Notes under the pieces: generated by a model
Seen by the model: the letters and a program-made list of their open reading frames with translations, nothing else
What the model was told of the DNA's origin: nothing
Databases searched by the model: none
DNA from: CBDBJK01 sp965206395
GTDB lineage: Bacteria > Chloroflexota > Dehalococcoidia > Lucifugimonadales > CATOSD01
Reading direction: 5' to 3'
Length of the DNA stretch: 64,000 nucleotides
Assembly (NCBI GenBank): GCA_965206395.1
Contig: CBDBJK010000020.1
Span: 124,001 to 188,000, forward strand
Position numbers and translations under genes: made by a program
Shown: positions 55,730 through 64,000 of the stretch, piece after piece
Position numbering within the stretch: position 1 is the stretch's first letter
How the letters are laid out: every line of letters starts with the position of its first letter

Positions 55730-57808
55730 CTATCTGCATTTGCCTTCTGTGCACCAGGTCGACTCCAAGCGATCATTGTTGTAAGTCCAGTCGGCTAGTT
55801 TCATCTCCCAGCTCTGCACATTGTCCCAATGCAAGGTTGCCTGCCACCAGTAGTATGGGCGGTGGTCTGGCAGGTCCTCAAGCAGAATACGTTCTATCTG
55901 GTGTGTCAGATCAATACGCTTCTGTAGGTCTAACTCCTGGGATTGCTGTTGGAACAAGGTATCAAAATCCGGGTTGCAATACCCCACATAATTGGACGAG
56001 TTGTCGCATAGGAACCGTGCCCAGTAGCCATCCGGGTCGTCAAACGGAGTGGACGAAGGAAGGGCCATCATGGAGAATTCCCCAGCGTTTCGACGACTTA
56101 CGATGGTGGCAGTATCGACTACAGTCACCTCAACATCGATCCCAATTAGCTTGAGGTCCTGCTGTGCCGTCAAGGCAGCGTTCTGGTAGGAAATACCGAA
56201 ACGCACCAGGAGCTCGTCCTCGAAACCGTCAGCTAACCCTGCCGCTTCCATCAGTGCCTTCGCCTCAGCAATTCGTGGCCCCATGTCCCGCTTGAAGAAT
56301 GAGTAGGTGTTTCGCTCTTCTAGAGGAAGTGCAAAGGGGAGATGAGGCCCAATGAAGGCGCCGGGCGTGCCCCACCCTTCGATTGCGGTATCAATAGTTT
56401 CCCACTGGTCAATGACCAGCCAGACAGCTTCGCGCACCCGCACGTCATCCCACGGTGGCTTATTCAGGTTAATCATTATGTTGTGCCAGGCGTTGCGGGG
56501 TGCTGTGATCAACTTTGCATCACCAGGAAACAGGCTTATGATCTGCTTGGCTACGGAGGGCTCCAGGTGCTGCGCCAGGCCTGTAGTCGAAAGCTGACGG
56601 GCGCGGAACGCCGCAGACATAGTAGTCAGGTCTGGGAAGACTATGTCTTTGTATCCGTCCAGGTAAGGGCGGTCCGGTTTCCAGTAGTTCGGGTTCCGCT
56701 CAGCCTCAAACGAGATGCCCTGTATGTGAGATTTGAATTGGAACGGCCCCGTGCCGTCCAGGAAGGAATCCTGCTTTTCGAAGCCGCTACGGGGATCTTC
56801 AGACGCCACTACAGCATCTGCTACTGATTTAGGCTGAATAACAAACCGGGCTCCAGCCATAGCCGTCAGGAATGCCGCCATACGCTGTTCTAACGTCACT
56901 GTTAGTGTGCTTTCATCAAGACACGCAGAGCTTTCGTAGGGAGCAAGCGCTCCTGCCAGAGTGGCCACCTTGGAATTCGTCATCTTGTCCAGGGATGCCT
57001 TGGCATCCTGACAAGCGAAAGGATTACCACTGTGGTAATTAACGTCATCGCGTAGATTGAAAGTGTAGGTCGTTCCCGCCGAGTCCACGTCCCAACTCTC
57101 CGCCAACTCAGGAAGCAAAACGCCGGGGTTGTTCTGGTCATACGTCAGTAGGGCGTTATAGGTCGGGCCAATAGGCTGCACAGCGTTGTAAGTACCTGTC
57201 CAGTGTACGTCAAAGCTGATTATTCCCTCGTTGGTAGGGAAGACAAGAATGCCACCGTTGACTATATCACCCGCCTGCGCCCCTGAAGACGGATCCGTCG
57301 CAGTCACCACCTGCGCCAGCGCCGATTGGATGGCCTCTTGGACCTGGTCCTGGGTCACTCCGGGACTCATGGACAATGCATCGGCTATAGCGGAGGCCAC
57401 TTGTGATTCCGTCACACCAGGTCTCGACGATAGCTCATTAGCTATGGCCGCGGCCACTTGTGCTTCCGTCACACCGGGCCTCGTAGACAGTGCATCGGCT
57501 ATAGCGGAGGCCACCTGTGCTTCCGTCACCCCAGGCCTCTCAGACATCGCGCTGGATATGGCCGAAGCCACCTCCTGCACAGTGACTCCAGGCTGTTGTG
57601 CCATTGCATCCCGTACCGCCTTAGCAACTTCTTCGGAGGATGCCCCCTGAGGCTGCGCCGCGATGGCCTGCTGGATCAACGCCGCGGCATCTATGGGAAC
57701 GGCTGTGGGTGTTTCCTCAGCAGATGAGCAGGCGGCCGCTGCCAACATGACCAACAACATAGGAATGAATAGCAACCCTCTCGACTTGAGTAACCTGGAA
57801 CGCTCCAT
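55730..57808 (-). CDS. ABC transporter substrate-binding lipoprotein (family 5) with six 19-residue repeats
   Basis: 692 residues from the ATG at 57808 (GGAGG 6 nt upstream). Lipobox ending LAAAAC at residue 27. Six tandem 19-residue repeats follow (57649-57308; consensus PGVTEAQVASAIADALSTR), predicted helical. The rest is a peptide/nickel-type family 5 binding protein (YNALLTYDQNNPGVLLPELAESWDVD, DVNYHSG, FFKRDMGPRIAEAK). The repeats probably act as a spacer between membrane and binding domain. First gene of the operon. Confidence 0.93.
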   Translation of the reverse strand: MERSRLLKSRGLLFIPMLLVMLAAAACSSAEETPTAVPIDAAALIQQAIAAQPQGASSEEVAKAVRDAMAQQPGVTVQEVASAISSAMSERPGVTEAQVASAIADALSTRPGVTEAQVAAAIANELSSRPGVTESQVASAIADALSMSPGVTQDQVQEAIQSALAQVVTATDPSSGAQAGDIVNGGILVFPTNEGIISFDVHWTGTYNAVQPIGPTYNALLTYDQNNPGVLLPELAESWDVDSAGTTYTFNLRDDVNYHSGNPFACQDAKASLDKMTNSKVATLAGALAPYESSACLDESTLTVTLEQRMAAFLTAMAGARFVIQPKSVADAVVASEDPRSGFEKQDSFLDGTGPFQFKSHIQGISFEAERNPNYWKPDRPYLDGYKDIVFPDLTTMSAAFRARQLSTTGLAQHLEPSVAKQIISLFPGDAKLITAPRNAWHNIMINLNKPPWDDVRVREAVWLVIDQWETIDTAIEGWGTPGAFIGPHLPFALPLEERNTYSFFKRDMGPRIAEAKALMEAAGLADGFEDELLVRFGISYQNAALTAQQDLKLIGIDVEVTVVDTATIVSRRNAGEFSMMALPSSTPFDDPDGYWARFLCDNSSNYVGYCNPDFDTLFQQQSQELDLQKRIDLTHQIERILLEDLPDHRPYYWWQATLHWDNVQSWEMKLADWTYNNDRLESTWCTEGKCR

Positions 57809-58492
57809 TACGAACCTCCACACGTCTATGCAGTAAAGCTGCTTAAACCATATTGAATCATAAGTTCGCTCAAACACGTGATTTCAAGAAGGTCACGGAA
57901 TGAGCGGTATTACTGGGGCCAATCGCTAAGAATCGAAAGGCGCTATTTTCAATCGCAGATTGAACACCCGAGTCTTTCATCATATCGAATCCGGTTTGTC
58001 AACTAAATTGGTGTAACGAGTTCGCGACGGGTACCGTACCTGGGGTCATTTCGAAAGCCAAGCCAACCGAATTAGGACCAGGGCCATAGAGGCGAAGGCG
58101 TGGATATGGCAACCCAGAAGGCTATTGGCGGCTCAATCTTATCAAAAGTCTTCTTGTACACAAATACGAAAGCGCTCAAGGCTCGACTTTGTGCATTAGA
58201 GCAGCATTGCATAGTGTTGCGGTAAAGCTACTGGCCATCTACTCTTCGTGTATCGTCCGCCAAAGCCGACATGCCAAAAGTAGACGGCCAGACGACAGGT
58301 ATGGATGCGTTCGAGCGATTGCGTTCGATTAGATCGTCTCACCCTGCTCTCACACTTCTGAGCTACCTGTGTACAATGTCGAGCTTAGAGTTGGACATTT
58401 CCTTCACACCTATCTGAGAATAGGGATGTACCATTGTAATACCTCAAACCCAAGGCTCACTCAATATGCGGAGTTGTTTCTGGATGACCACC
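57809..58492. other. 684-bp upstream region of the transporter operon
   Basis: No convincing gene or RNA. It should contain the operon promoter near the 57808 start. The right part borders IS630 copy 2 and may be debris from earlier insertions. Confidence 0.4.
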
Positions 58493-58494
58493 TA

Positions 58495-59743
58495 GTGGTT
58501 CAACGTTTTTGTATTGATGGGTAGAGTGACTTTAGCTTGATGCGCGCATCCTCGGTAGTGAAGCGCCAATCCACTCGTATCACATCCCGGTTGCGTTGAT
58601 TCTGCCAAGCATTGACCTCGCCGCGCAGGATGTCTTGATTGGCAATCCGTCGGTCCAGGCACTGTCGAGCCAGCACACCGATCTCTATCTCCGCCATATT
58701 CAACCAACTCCCGTGTTTGGGAGTGTAGTGTATCTCCAGTCGCTCAGCTATACGCCTCGCCTCAGCAGGCTCGAATGCCTCGTATAGCGAGGACAGCTTG
58801 TGAGTGTTGAGATTGTCCATTACCAGCACGATCCGGTCTCTGTCAGGGTAGTCCTCGTCGACCAGTTTCTTTATCACATGCGCCCAGTCCACCTTCGTGC
58901 GACGCTCTCTGACCTCGACTCGGCGCCATCCGTCCAACGGTGCAAACAGCATGAACAGGCTGCTCACTCCATTGCGCTCGTATTCGTAGTCGTATGCCGC
59001 CGATAAGCCGGGCGCTGCGGGACGCGGCACTCGCGTCTCCTTGACTTGCTGTTTGCTCGTCTCATCCATGCACACCAGAACCTCATTCCCATCGTACGGC
59101 CGTTGGTAGACCTCCAGTACGTCTTCCATCACGTCTTCCATCGCGCACACAAACTCCGCGCTCTGACCGGGCGGGATGCACCAACTCTGCTTCAGCCACG
59201 GCTTCAGTTCGTTTTTTTTTAAGCGCCTGGCGAACCGTCTCGGTGCTAATGGTCCCGACTATCTCACACTCGACCAACTGGTCAGCCAACAGCTTCAGGG
59301 TCCAACTGGCACGCCCCTCCGGCGGTTCCCCGCAGGCCATCGCTATCAACCGTGCTTCACCTTCGCCGTCCAGTCTCTTTTGACGCCGACGCAGTTGCTT
59401 TTTGCGATTCAGCGCAGACTCGACCCCCTCCTCCACACAGCGCTTGCGTATTCGCTCGACCGTTGACTGTCCCACACCGAGCGCGCTGGTGATGTCCGCG
59501 TCCTTCATTCCCCCGTCCGAGCGTGACTCATCGCTCATCAGCAGAATGCGCGCATGGGTCTGTTTGTACGCCGCAGCCCGACCGCGTGAGACCAAGGCGT
59601 TGAGTTCCTGTTGTTCGTCGGTAGTCAGTCTGATACGGTACTTCTTGGTAGACATCATGGTTCCTCCTCGGTTCAACGTTACGATTGAACCCCCAAGAGG
59701 AACAATGACTATCATGGTATTCATTTCAATGATGTTGGACCAC
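58495..59743 (-). mobile_element. IS630-family element, copy 2
   Basis: Same ends and length as the copy at 14123-15371, opposite orientation, TA at both edges (58493-58494, 59744-59745). It sits on the end of a broken IS1182 element: its right edge lies at a TA inside the IS1182 transposase gene, whose other half is missing. Confidence 0.92.
58500..59658 (-). CDS. IS630 transposase, copy 2, two frames
   Basis: Start at 59658 with the same AGGAGGA; frame 1 to 59083 and frame 2 to 58500 overlap. The proteins are identical to copy 1, including the run of nine A where the frames meet (at 59212-59220). Confidence 0.87.
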
Positions 59744-59745
59744 TA

Positions 59746-60500
59746 GTCCCCATGGTAGAGCAGGCAGAAAGTGCGTTGGGAGAACGAGTCGAGATAACCC
59801 TGGCAGACGGTGGCTACCATACAGCGGCAAACCTTGAAGCTGGTGCAAAACGGGGTCAGACGTTCGTCATGCCTGAGCGATACCACAAGGGAGTTCAGGG
59901 ACCTTACTTCAAAGACCGGTTCATTTATGACCCAACCACAGACGGCTACCTATGCCCACAAGGGCAAAGGCTACCATTCCGAGGCATCGCCAAAGAACGG
60001 GAAGATTCCGGGTCCGATACGTCTGTACAGAGCTTCACGAACCGTATGTCGCGTCTGTCCAGCCTATGGGGTGTGCGCCAGAGACAAGCACTCAGGCAGA
60101 GCCCTATGGATTGGACCGTCAGATGCTCTGCTGCGAAGGCATCGGGAGTGGATGCCCACCGAGGAGCCTCAAAGACTGTACTCCCGACGAAAAGGACTGG
60201 TCGAGCCAGTCTTTGGCATACTCAAGGAACAGATGGGTGCCAGAAGGTTCCTGCTAAAGGGCCTTGCCAACGTGAAAGCAGAGTTCACTCTGTTGGCAGT
60301 CGCATTCAACCTCAAGACCTTCTGTCGCATACTCTCCACATCTAGCCATCCGGCTCTAGCCTAACCCACATACTGGCTGTAAATTTCCTACCTGCACTTG
60401 AAAGTATTCGCAATCCACGACTGCAATGGCTTAACCTATTGAGTTATACCTCTCTACCGTTCTACCGTACAAGCCGCGGCACTACTTCTGAGACAGGCTC
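59746..60500 (+). mobile_element. IS1182-family element, 5'-truncated
   Basis: The 3' part of an IS1182 element related to 49385-51072. It begins at the IS630 edge and ends with ACTTCTGAGACAGGCTC (60484-60500). Beyond it the sequence GAGGGTCGAACTACACC matches the target of the complete copy, but on the other side of the element, so this copy went in the opposite way round. Confidence 0.85.
59749..60364 (+). pseudogene. IS1182 transposase remnant, frameshifted
   Basis: Frame 1 (59752 on) matches MVEQAESALGERVEITLADGGYHTAANLEAG; after FRGIAK the sequence shifts to a second frame (PKNGKIPGPIRLYRAS... to 60364, with Cys cluster and RRKGLVEPVFGILKEQ). It lacks the N-terminal half and one catalytic Asp, so it is dead. 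Confidence 0.88.
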
Positions 60501-60768
60501 GAGGGTCGAACTACACCCTGAACAACCCTTTCAAGTGCTGCTCGCGGCTTGACCTTGCACGGCTGTAATAAGAGGCAGCGGCTATCATACGGCAGTTCTT
60601 ACGCTACAATCATTCTCACAGTCATCCACTTGATTACATGGCCATAAGTTATGTCAACGGCATGATGCATCACCAAACCTGACATTTGTCAGTTCTAGCC
60701 ATTCGGAAAATTCGACAGAGTAGCCATCAATTTGGCCATTGCATTTCCGATTCCAGTCTACGTGTCAC

Positions 60769-62720
60769 CTAACGCCGCAACTTTCCAGTATCCTGCACAA
60801 GATTGTTCGGACTGGGAAACAGTTCCTGTAACTCTGCCGACGATAGACCTACCGATGACGAAAGGCCGGTATCAACCATCCCAAAGTCAAAGCACGATAC
60901 TCCCTCTGAGGTCAGGAGTACCGTGAAGAACCCAATTCTTCCTATCGAGGGAAATCCCGAGATCGGCAACGAGAAGCTCCTTGGCGGGGCAATAGTGGGG
61001 AGGGGTATAGACCAGAGAGGGAATATCCCCACTTCAGGAATGAACAACCAGGTGCTCCAGGTTGCTGGGTATGCCGTACCCAAAGTGAAGTCCATCGTAA
61101 GTGCGCTATCTACGTAGCTAAGCCCAAGTTCCAGGTTACAAAGAGGGGTGACAATCGTATCTTCAACGTGCGAATTATCGATTAGATCAGGGTCGAACTG
61201 GTCGCCCACGACTTCAACGACATTGGTAATTGTGCCTTTGATAGAGGAGTCGACGTCTACGTTGATGGTGAGGTCTGTGGATGCACTATTGCTCAGGTTG
61301 CCGATGGAGTAGGTGACGATGCCTACTGACTCATTACATCCATCGCTTGCCGAAACAAAGCTCACCTCATCGGGCAGGGTGTCTGTCACCACGACGCCGG
61401 TGGAATCGGAGGGGCCTTTGTTCGTGACTGTAACCGTATAAGTTAGCTGTTCACCAGCGACTATGGGGTCAGCACTGTCCTCTTTGGTGATGGATAGATC
61501 AACTTCTTCCTGATGCAGCCACTGAAGCACCCTATCCATTACCAAAGCTCTACCATCGGCGGAGTTGATTGCCTCGAAACCGAAGGAGAAGAATACGACC
61601 TTATAGATGTCCGTATCTACCCGCACGCCTCCCGTACCGCTGGATATTACGGCAGCGGGGCCAACATCATCGGTAGCAACGCCGAAGAACTGGCGGGCAT
61701 CTGGCTCACTCTCAGTACGACTTGGTTCGGAGACTTCCTCATAGAAACCGAAACGTTCGTCTCTCAGGGGTGAGATACTGTTTCCGAAATAATAAGAAGG
61801 TGCCTGCGGCTCGGCCAGTGGGTTGACGGTCGAGGAGTCATAGAGAAGGATGGATTCCTCGTTCTGCCCCACGGGATCGATCTCATCAGTGGAGAACTGG
61901 TTGTTGGCCCCATCGCCTCCCGAAATCTCCAGGTCTAACCTGTCGCTAATAGGGTCTCCTGGGATGCCATCAAGAGCAAAGAGTCTCGTGTCGTGCTGCA
62001 CAAAGCTAGCGTGCAAATAGTCTCTGAGGAAGTCAGACCGCTGCAACCGGTCGGCCACATCCTGTCCACTGACGAACAGCCTGCCGCCCGCATCCAGGTA
62101 GGCCGTTAGATTTTGCTGGGCCTCGAAATTTTCCAGGAATCCGCATCAGTAAGGCTTGCCCCAGATGACCATACCGTCAAGGTAGGAGTTTAGTTTAAGG
62201 TATCCACATCCACTATGACCCTCAGAGAGGTGTCCCAGAAGTCGAATGTGAGACCCAGATCATTCAGGGCGTCCCTGTAGAACGGGGCAATGAAATTCAC
62301 ATCCCCTGACCAGGTGGAGTCTACTACCAGCAAGATGTCATTTTCGGGATTGAATGGTGGCAGCACCTCGAAAGAGAATGGGAAAGACGGCCACAGCACC
62401 TCGTTGCCATCTATGTCCTTAGCCAGGACCTGGTACTCGACCACGGTCTCAGCGGCGAAAGGCCCTATCTGCACTGTGTAGATGCCGTCTCCAGATGTTT
62501 CGTCCCCCCCATGCATGCCATTGTGAAGCTGGCAGGTATGGCAACAATATCCTCGTCCGGGTCATTGTTGCCAATCAGGATATTGGCGGAGTACGAGCCA
62601 ACACCCACTGTTCTGGCGTCGAAGATAACGGTGACATCCAGGCTACCGCCAGGAGGCACCGTTCCGGTCGTAGGCTCGAACGCAAGCCACGGCACATCCT
62701 CGGCGACAAGCGTGCCGTGG
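60769..62720 (-). pseudogene. Broken secreted protein with DUF11 repeat
   Basis: Pieces read in order: a beta-sandwich part (62695-62465: PWLAFEPTTGTVPPGGS), frame lost at a run of seven G near 62508; next piece to 62190 (GDGIYTVQIGPF...), frame lost by a 5-nt duplication AAACT-AAACT near 62190; a piece with in-frame TGA at 62148; then the long C-terminal frame (62058-60769) with AYLDAGGRLFVSGQD, a DUF11 domain (VDLSITKEDSADP...LTYTVTVTNKGPSDSTGV) and a C-terminal domain. Several independent lesions mark a pseudogene of a surface protein. Confidence 0.75.
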
Positions 62721-62759
62721 CCTAAAGCACCAAATCGTCTCTTTCAGTCCAAAGCTCAC

Positions 62760-63338
62760 TCAGCAAGTCTCACACCTTGCCCTGTCAGCTTGGATATGAT
62801 CACGATTCCCTGACAGACTTATGCTCCTATCCAGGATTGAAACCAAGGCTCCCAATCCTTTCCAGCATTTCATCGAACATATCCCTGGTCACCATGACTT
62901 CACCATACGGAACACAAGTCTCCTGGCGTGGCGCACCAATATCAAGTCTTTTTAGAGCGCCCAAATTTGCGTTCTTCGCTAGCTACAATTTACCGGACTC
63001 CCGTTTTGGAGTAAATTTGGTAGAAGGGATGTGGAAGCCTTAGGATTTATGGTATCTTCTTTAACTTCGGCATCAGATCGCCATATTCAGTGGTGTCCTG
63101 GGATAATCACATAGGAGTTGAAATAATTCTGATCTTGTGAAGTTCTCGGGAGTGCCGGGCTACGTCCCACTGAATTTTCAGTGCCGTGGAGAGGGGGTCT
63201 TGAACTCGCATTTACTTAATGGTGGTGACACTCTGCTCCGAGTCCGGCTCGACCCTCCTTCGACTGCGGCTATCGAGGGTCTCTAGCTTCCGTTTGATTC
63301 TGCTGACACAGTGAGCGGCTTTGGCGTATAATTCGTCT
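62760..63338. other. 580-bp region before the LuxR-type gene
   Basis: A minus-strand open stretch of about 50 codons (ending at 62827, with TCVPYGEVMVTRDMFDEML) lacks a start and may be a gene fragment. Otherwise nothing is recognised; the right part should hold the promoter of the next gene. Confidence 0.3.
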
Positions 63339-64000
63339 ATGGTTGATTCGACAGGACATACGGTCGCTGGAATCCCGCTACTTGAGACCAAGCTCTACGT
63401 CCCCAAGTGGCGTCCCGATCTGGTATCGCGTCCAAGACTGATCGAACGCCTGGACCAGGGGATCGAGCGCAAGCTGACCCTCGTCTCCGCGCCTGCCGGT
63501 TTCGGCAAGACTACGCTGCTGGCTGAATGGCTTGCAGCTACCCCAGCCAGCGAACGGGCCGCAGCATGGGTCTCACTCGATCAGAGCGACAATGATCCCG
63601 CGCTCTTCTGGGCCTACTTCATCAAAGCACTACAGAAGGTCCAGTCCGAGGTTGGCGAGAGAGCGCTTTCTTTGCTGCATTCACCCCAGCCTCCACCGAT
63701 CGAGTCGGTCTTGACGACGTTGATCAATGAAATCAATGCGATCGAGGACGACTTCGCTCTCATCCTCGACGACTTCCACGTTATCGACGCGCAGCCCGTC
63801 CACGATGGCATTACCTTTCTGATCGACCATCTGCCGCCGCAGATGCACCTGCTCATCGCTGGCCGCTCCGATCCGCCACTGCCGCTAAGTCGCCTGCGAG
63901 GGCGCGGTGAACTGACTGAGCTGCGGGCCGCCGACCTGCGATTCACCCTCGACGAGGCCGCCGCTTTTCTCAACGAGGTGATGGGTCTGGACCTGTCGGC
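63339..64000 (+). CDS. LuxR/MalT-family ATP-dependent regulator, 3' end outside window
   Basis: 220 residues seen. The N-terminal LLETKLYVPKWRPDLVSRPRLIERLD, Walker A SAPAGFGKTTLLAEWL, AWVSLDQSDNDPALFWAYFIKAL and Walker B FALILDDFHVI are the start of MalT-like STAND regulators, usually about 900 residues with C-terminal TPR and LuxR HTH domains (both outside). The ATG at 63339 has no strong ribosome binding site. Confidence 0.88.
   Translation, partial: MVDSTGHTVAGIPLLETKLYVPKWRPDLVSRPRLIERLDQGIERKLTLVSAPAGFGKTTLLAEWLAATPASERAAAWVSLDQSDNDPALFWAYFIKALQKVQSEVGERALSLLHSPQPPPIESVLTTLINEINAIEDDFALILDDFHVIDAQPVHDGITFLIDHLPPQMHLLIAGRSDPPLPLSRLRGRGELTELRAADLRFTLDEAAAFLNEVMGLDLS

Noticed and set aside
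14121..59745. Past inversion by recombination between the two IS630 copies
   Set aside because: The missing IS1182 half would then border the other copy; neither flank of copy 1 shows it.
62146..62148. In-frame TGA followed by TGC in the DUF11 surface-protein gene as a third selenocysteine
   Set aside because: The same gene has two frameshifts close by, the protein type has no redox site here, and no suitable hairpin stands out. A nonsense mutation in a pseudogene is simpler.
1..64000. CRISPR array or cas genes
   Set aside because: No regularly spaced repeats and no Cas-like proteins were seen.

Overview
The window reads as a chromosomal piece of an uncultivated-type bacterium, most likely a Chloroflexota of the Dehalococcoidia/SAR202 kind. 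This is inferred from the gene mix: archaeal-type phosphoglycerate mutase (ApgM), LL-diaminopimelate aminotransferase (DapL), an F420 gene (CofE), a DUF6391 protein, a UGSC-family protein, and several GTG/TTG starts chosen by good ribosome binding sites. No rRNA or marker tree was available, so the assignment is provisional.

Layout. 1-5.3 kb (minus): a compact purine operon guaA - TfoX-like - MazG-like - purD - purE - purB, with purB running off the left edge. 5.4-11.4 kb (plus): tsaC, a degenerate polyprenyl synthetase, pgk, an SDR enzyme, apgM and tpiA (lower glycolysis). 11.5-14.0 kb: a small DNA-binding-like gene with palindromes on both sides, miaA and dapF. 14.1-15.4 kb: an IS630 element. 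16-23 kb: dapL, hflX, DinB-like, a P-loop kinase, an HTH + TIR-like protein, a lipoprotein S41 protease and smpB. 23-32 kb: small regulators, tRNA-Arg, an HTH-receiver fusion, tenA, a thioredoxin-NHL protein, an MFS transporter and valS. 32-41 kb: a block between two identical 880-bp IS5-type elements holding DUF2723, a DUF433/DUF5615 pair, VWA and MoxR genes and a metallo-beta-lactamase-fold gene. 41-48 kb: malate synthase, another IS5-type element, a secreted protein, an aspartic protease, folB, a CitE-like gene and cofE. 48-51 kb: IS630 and IS1182 elements in recombinase debris. 51.8-57.8 kb (minus): a peptide-type ABC transporter operon ending in a UGSC-family gene. 58-62.7 kb: nested IS630/IS1182 remains and a broken surface-protein gene. 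The right edge holds the start of a LuxR/MalT-like regulator.

The most interesting result is two genes that each read through an in-frame TGA at a redox active site. The thioredoxin-NHL gene (26424-27914) has TGA where the family has the second Cys of its CCINC motif, followed 25 nt later by the loop of a perfect 7-bp hairpin that meets the bacterial SECIS rules. The UGSC-family gene (53557-51860) has TGA at the U of its U-G-G-C motif, also with a 7-bp hairpin at the right distance. A simple ORF caller splits or truncates both. They imply that this organism makes selenocysteine.

The second theme is insertion-sequence activity. Two IS630 types carry A-tract frame changes. One IS5-type element landed exactly on the malate synthase stop codon, between the gene and its terminator. 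Two IS1182 copies sit in opposite orientation at the same GAGG target within a repeated sequence.
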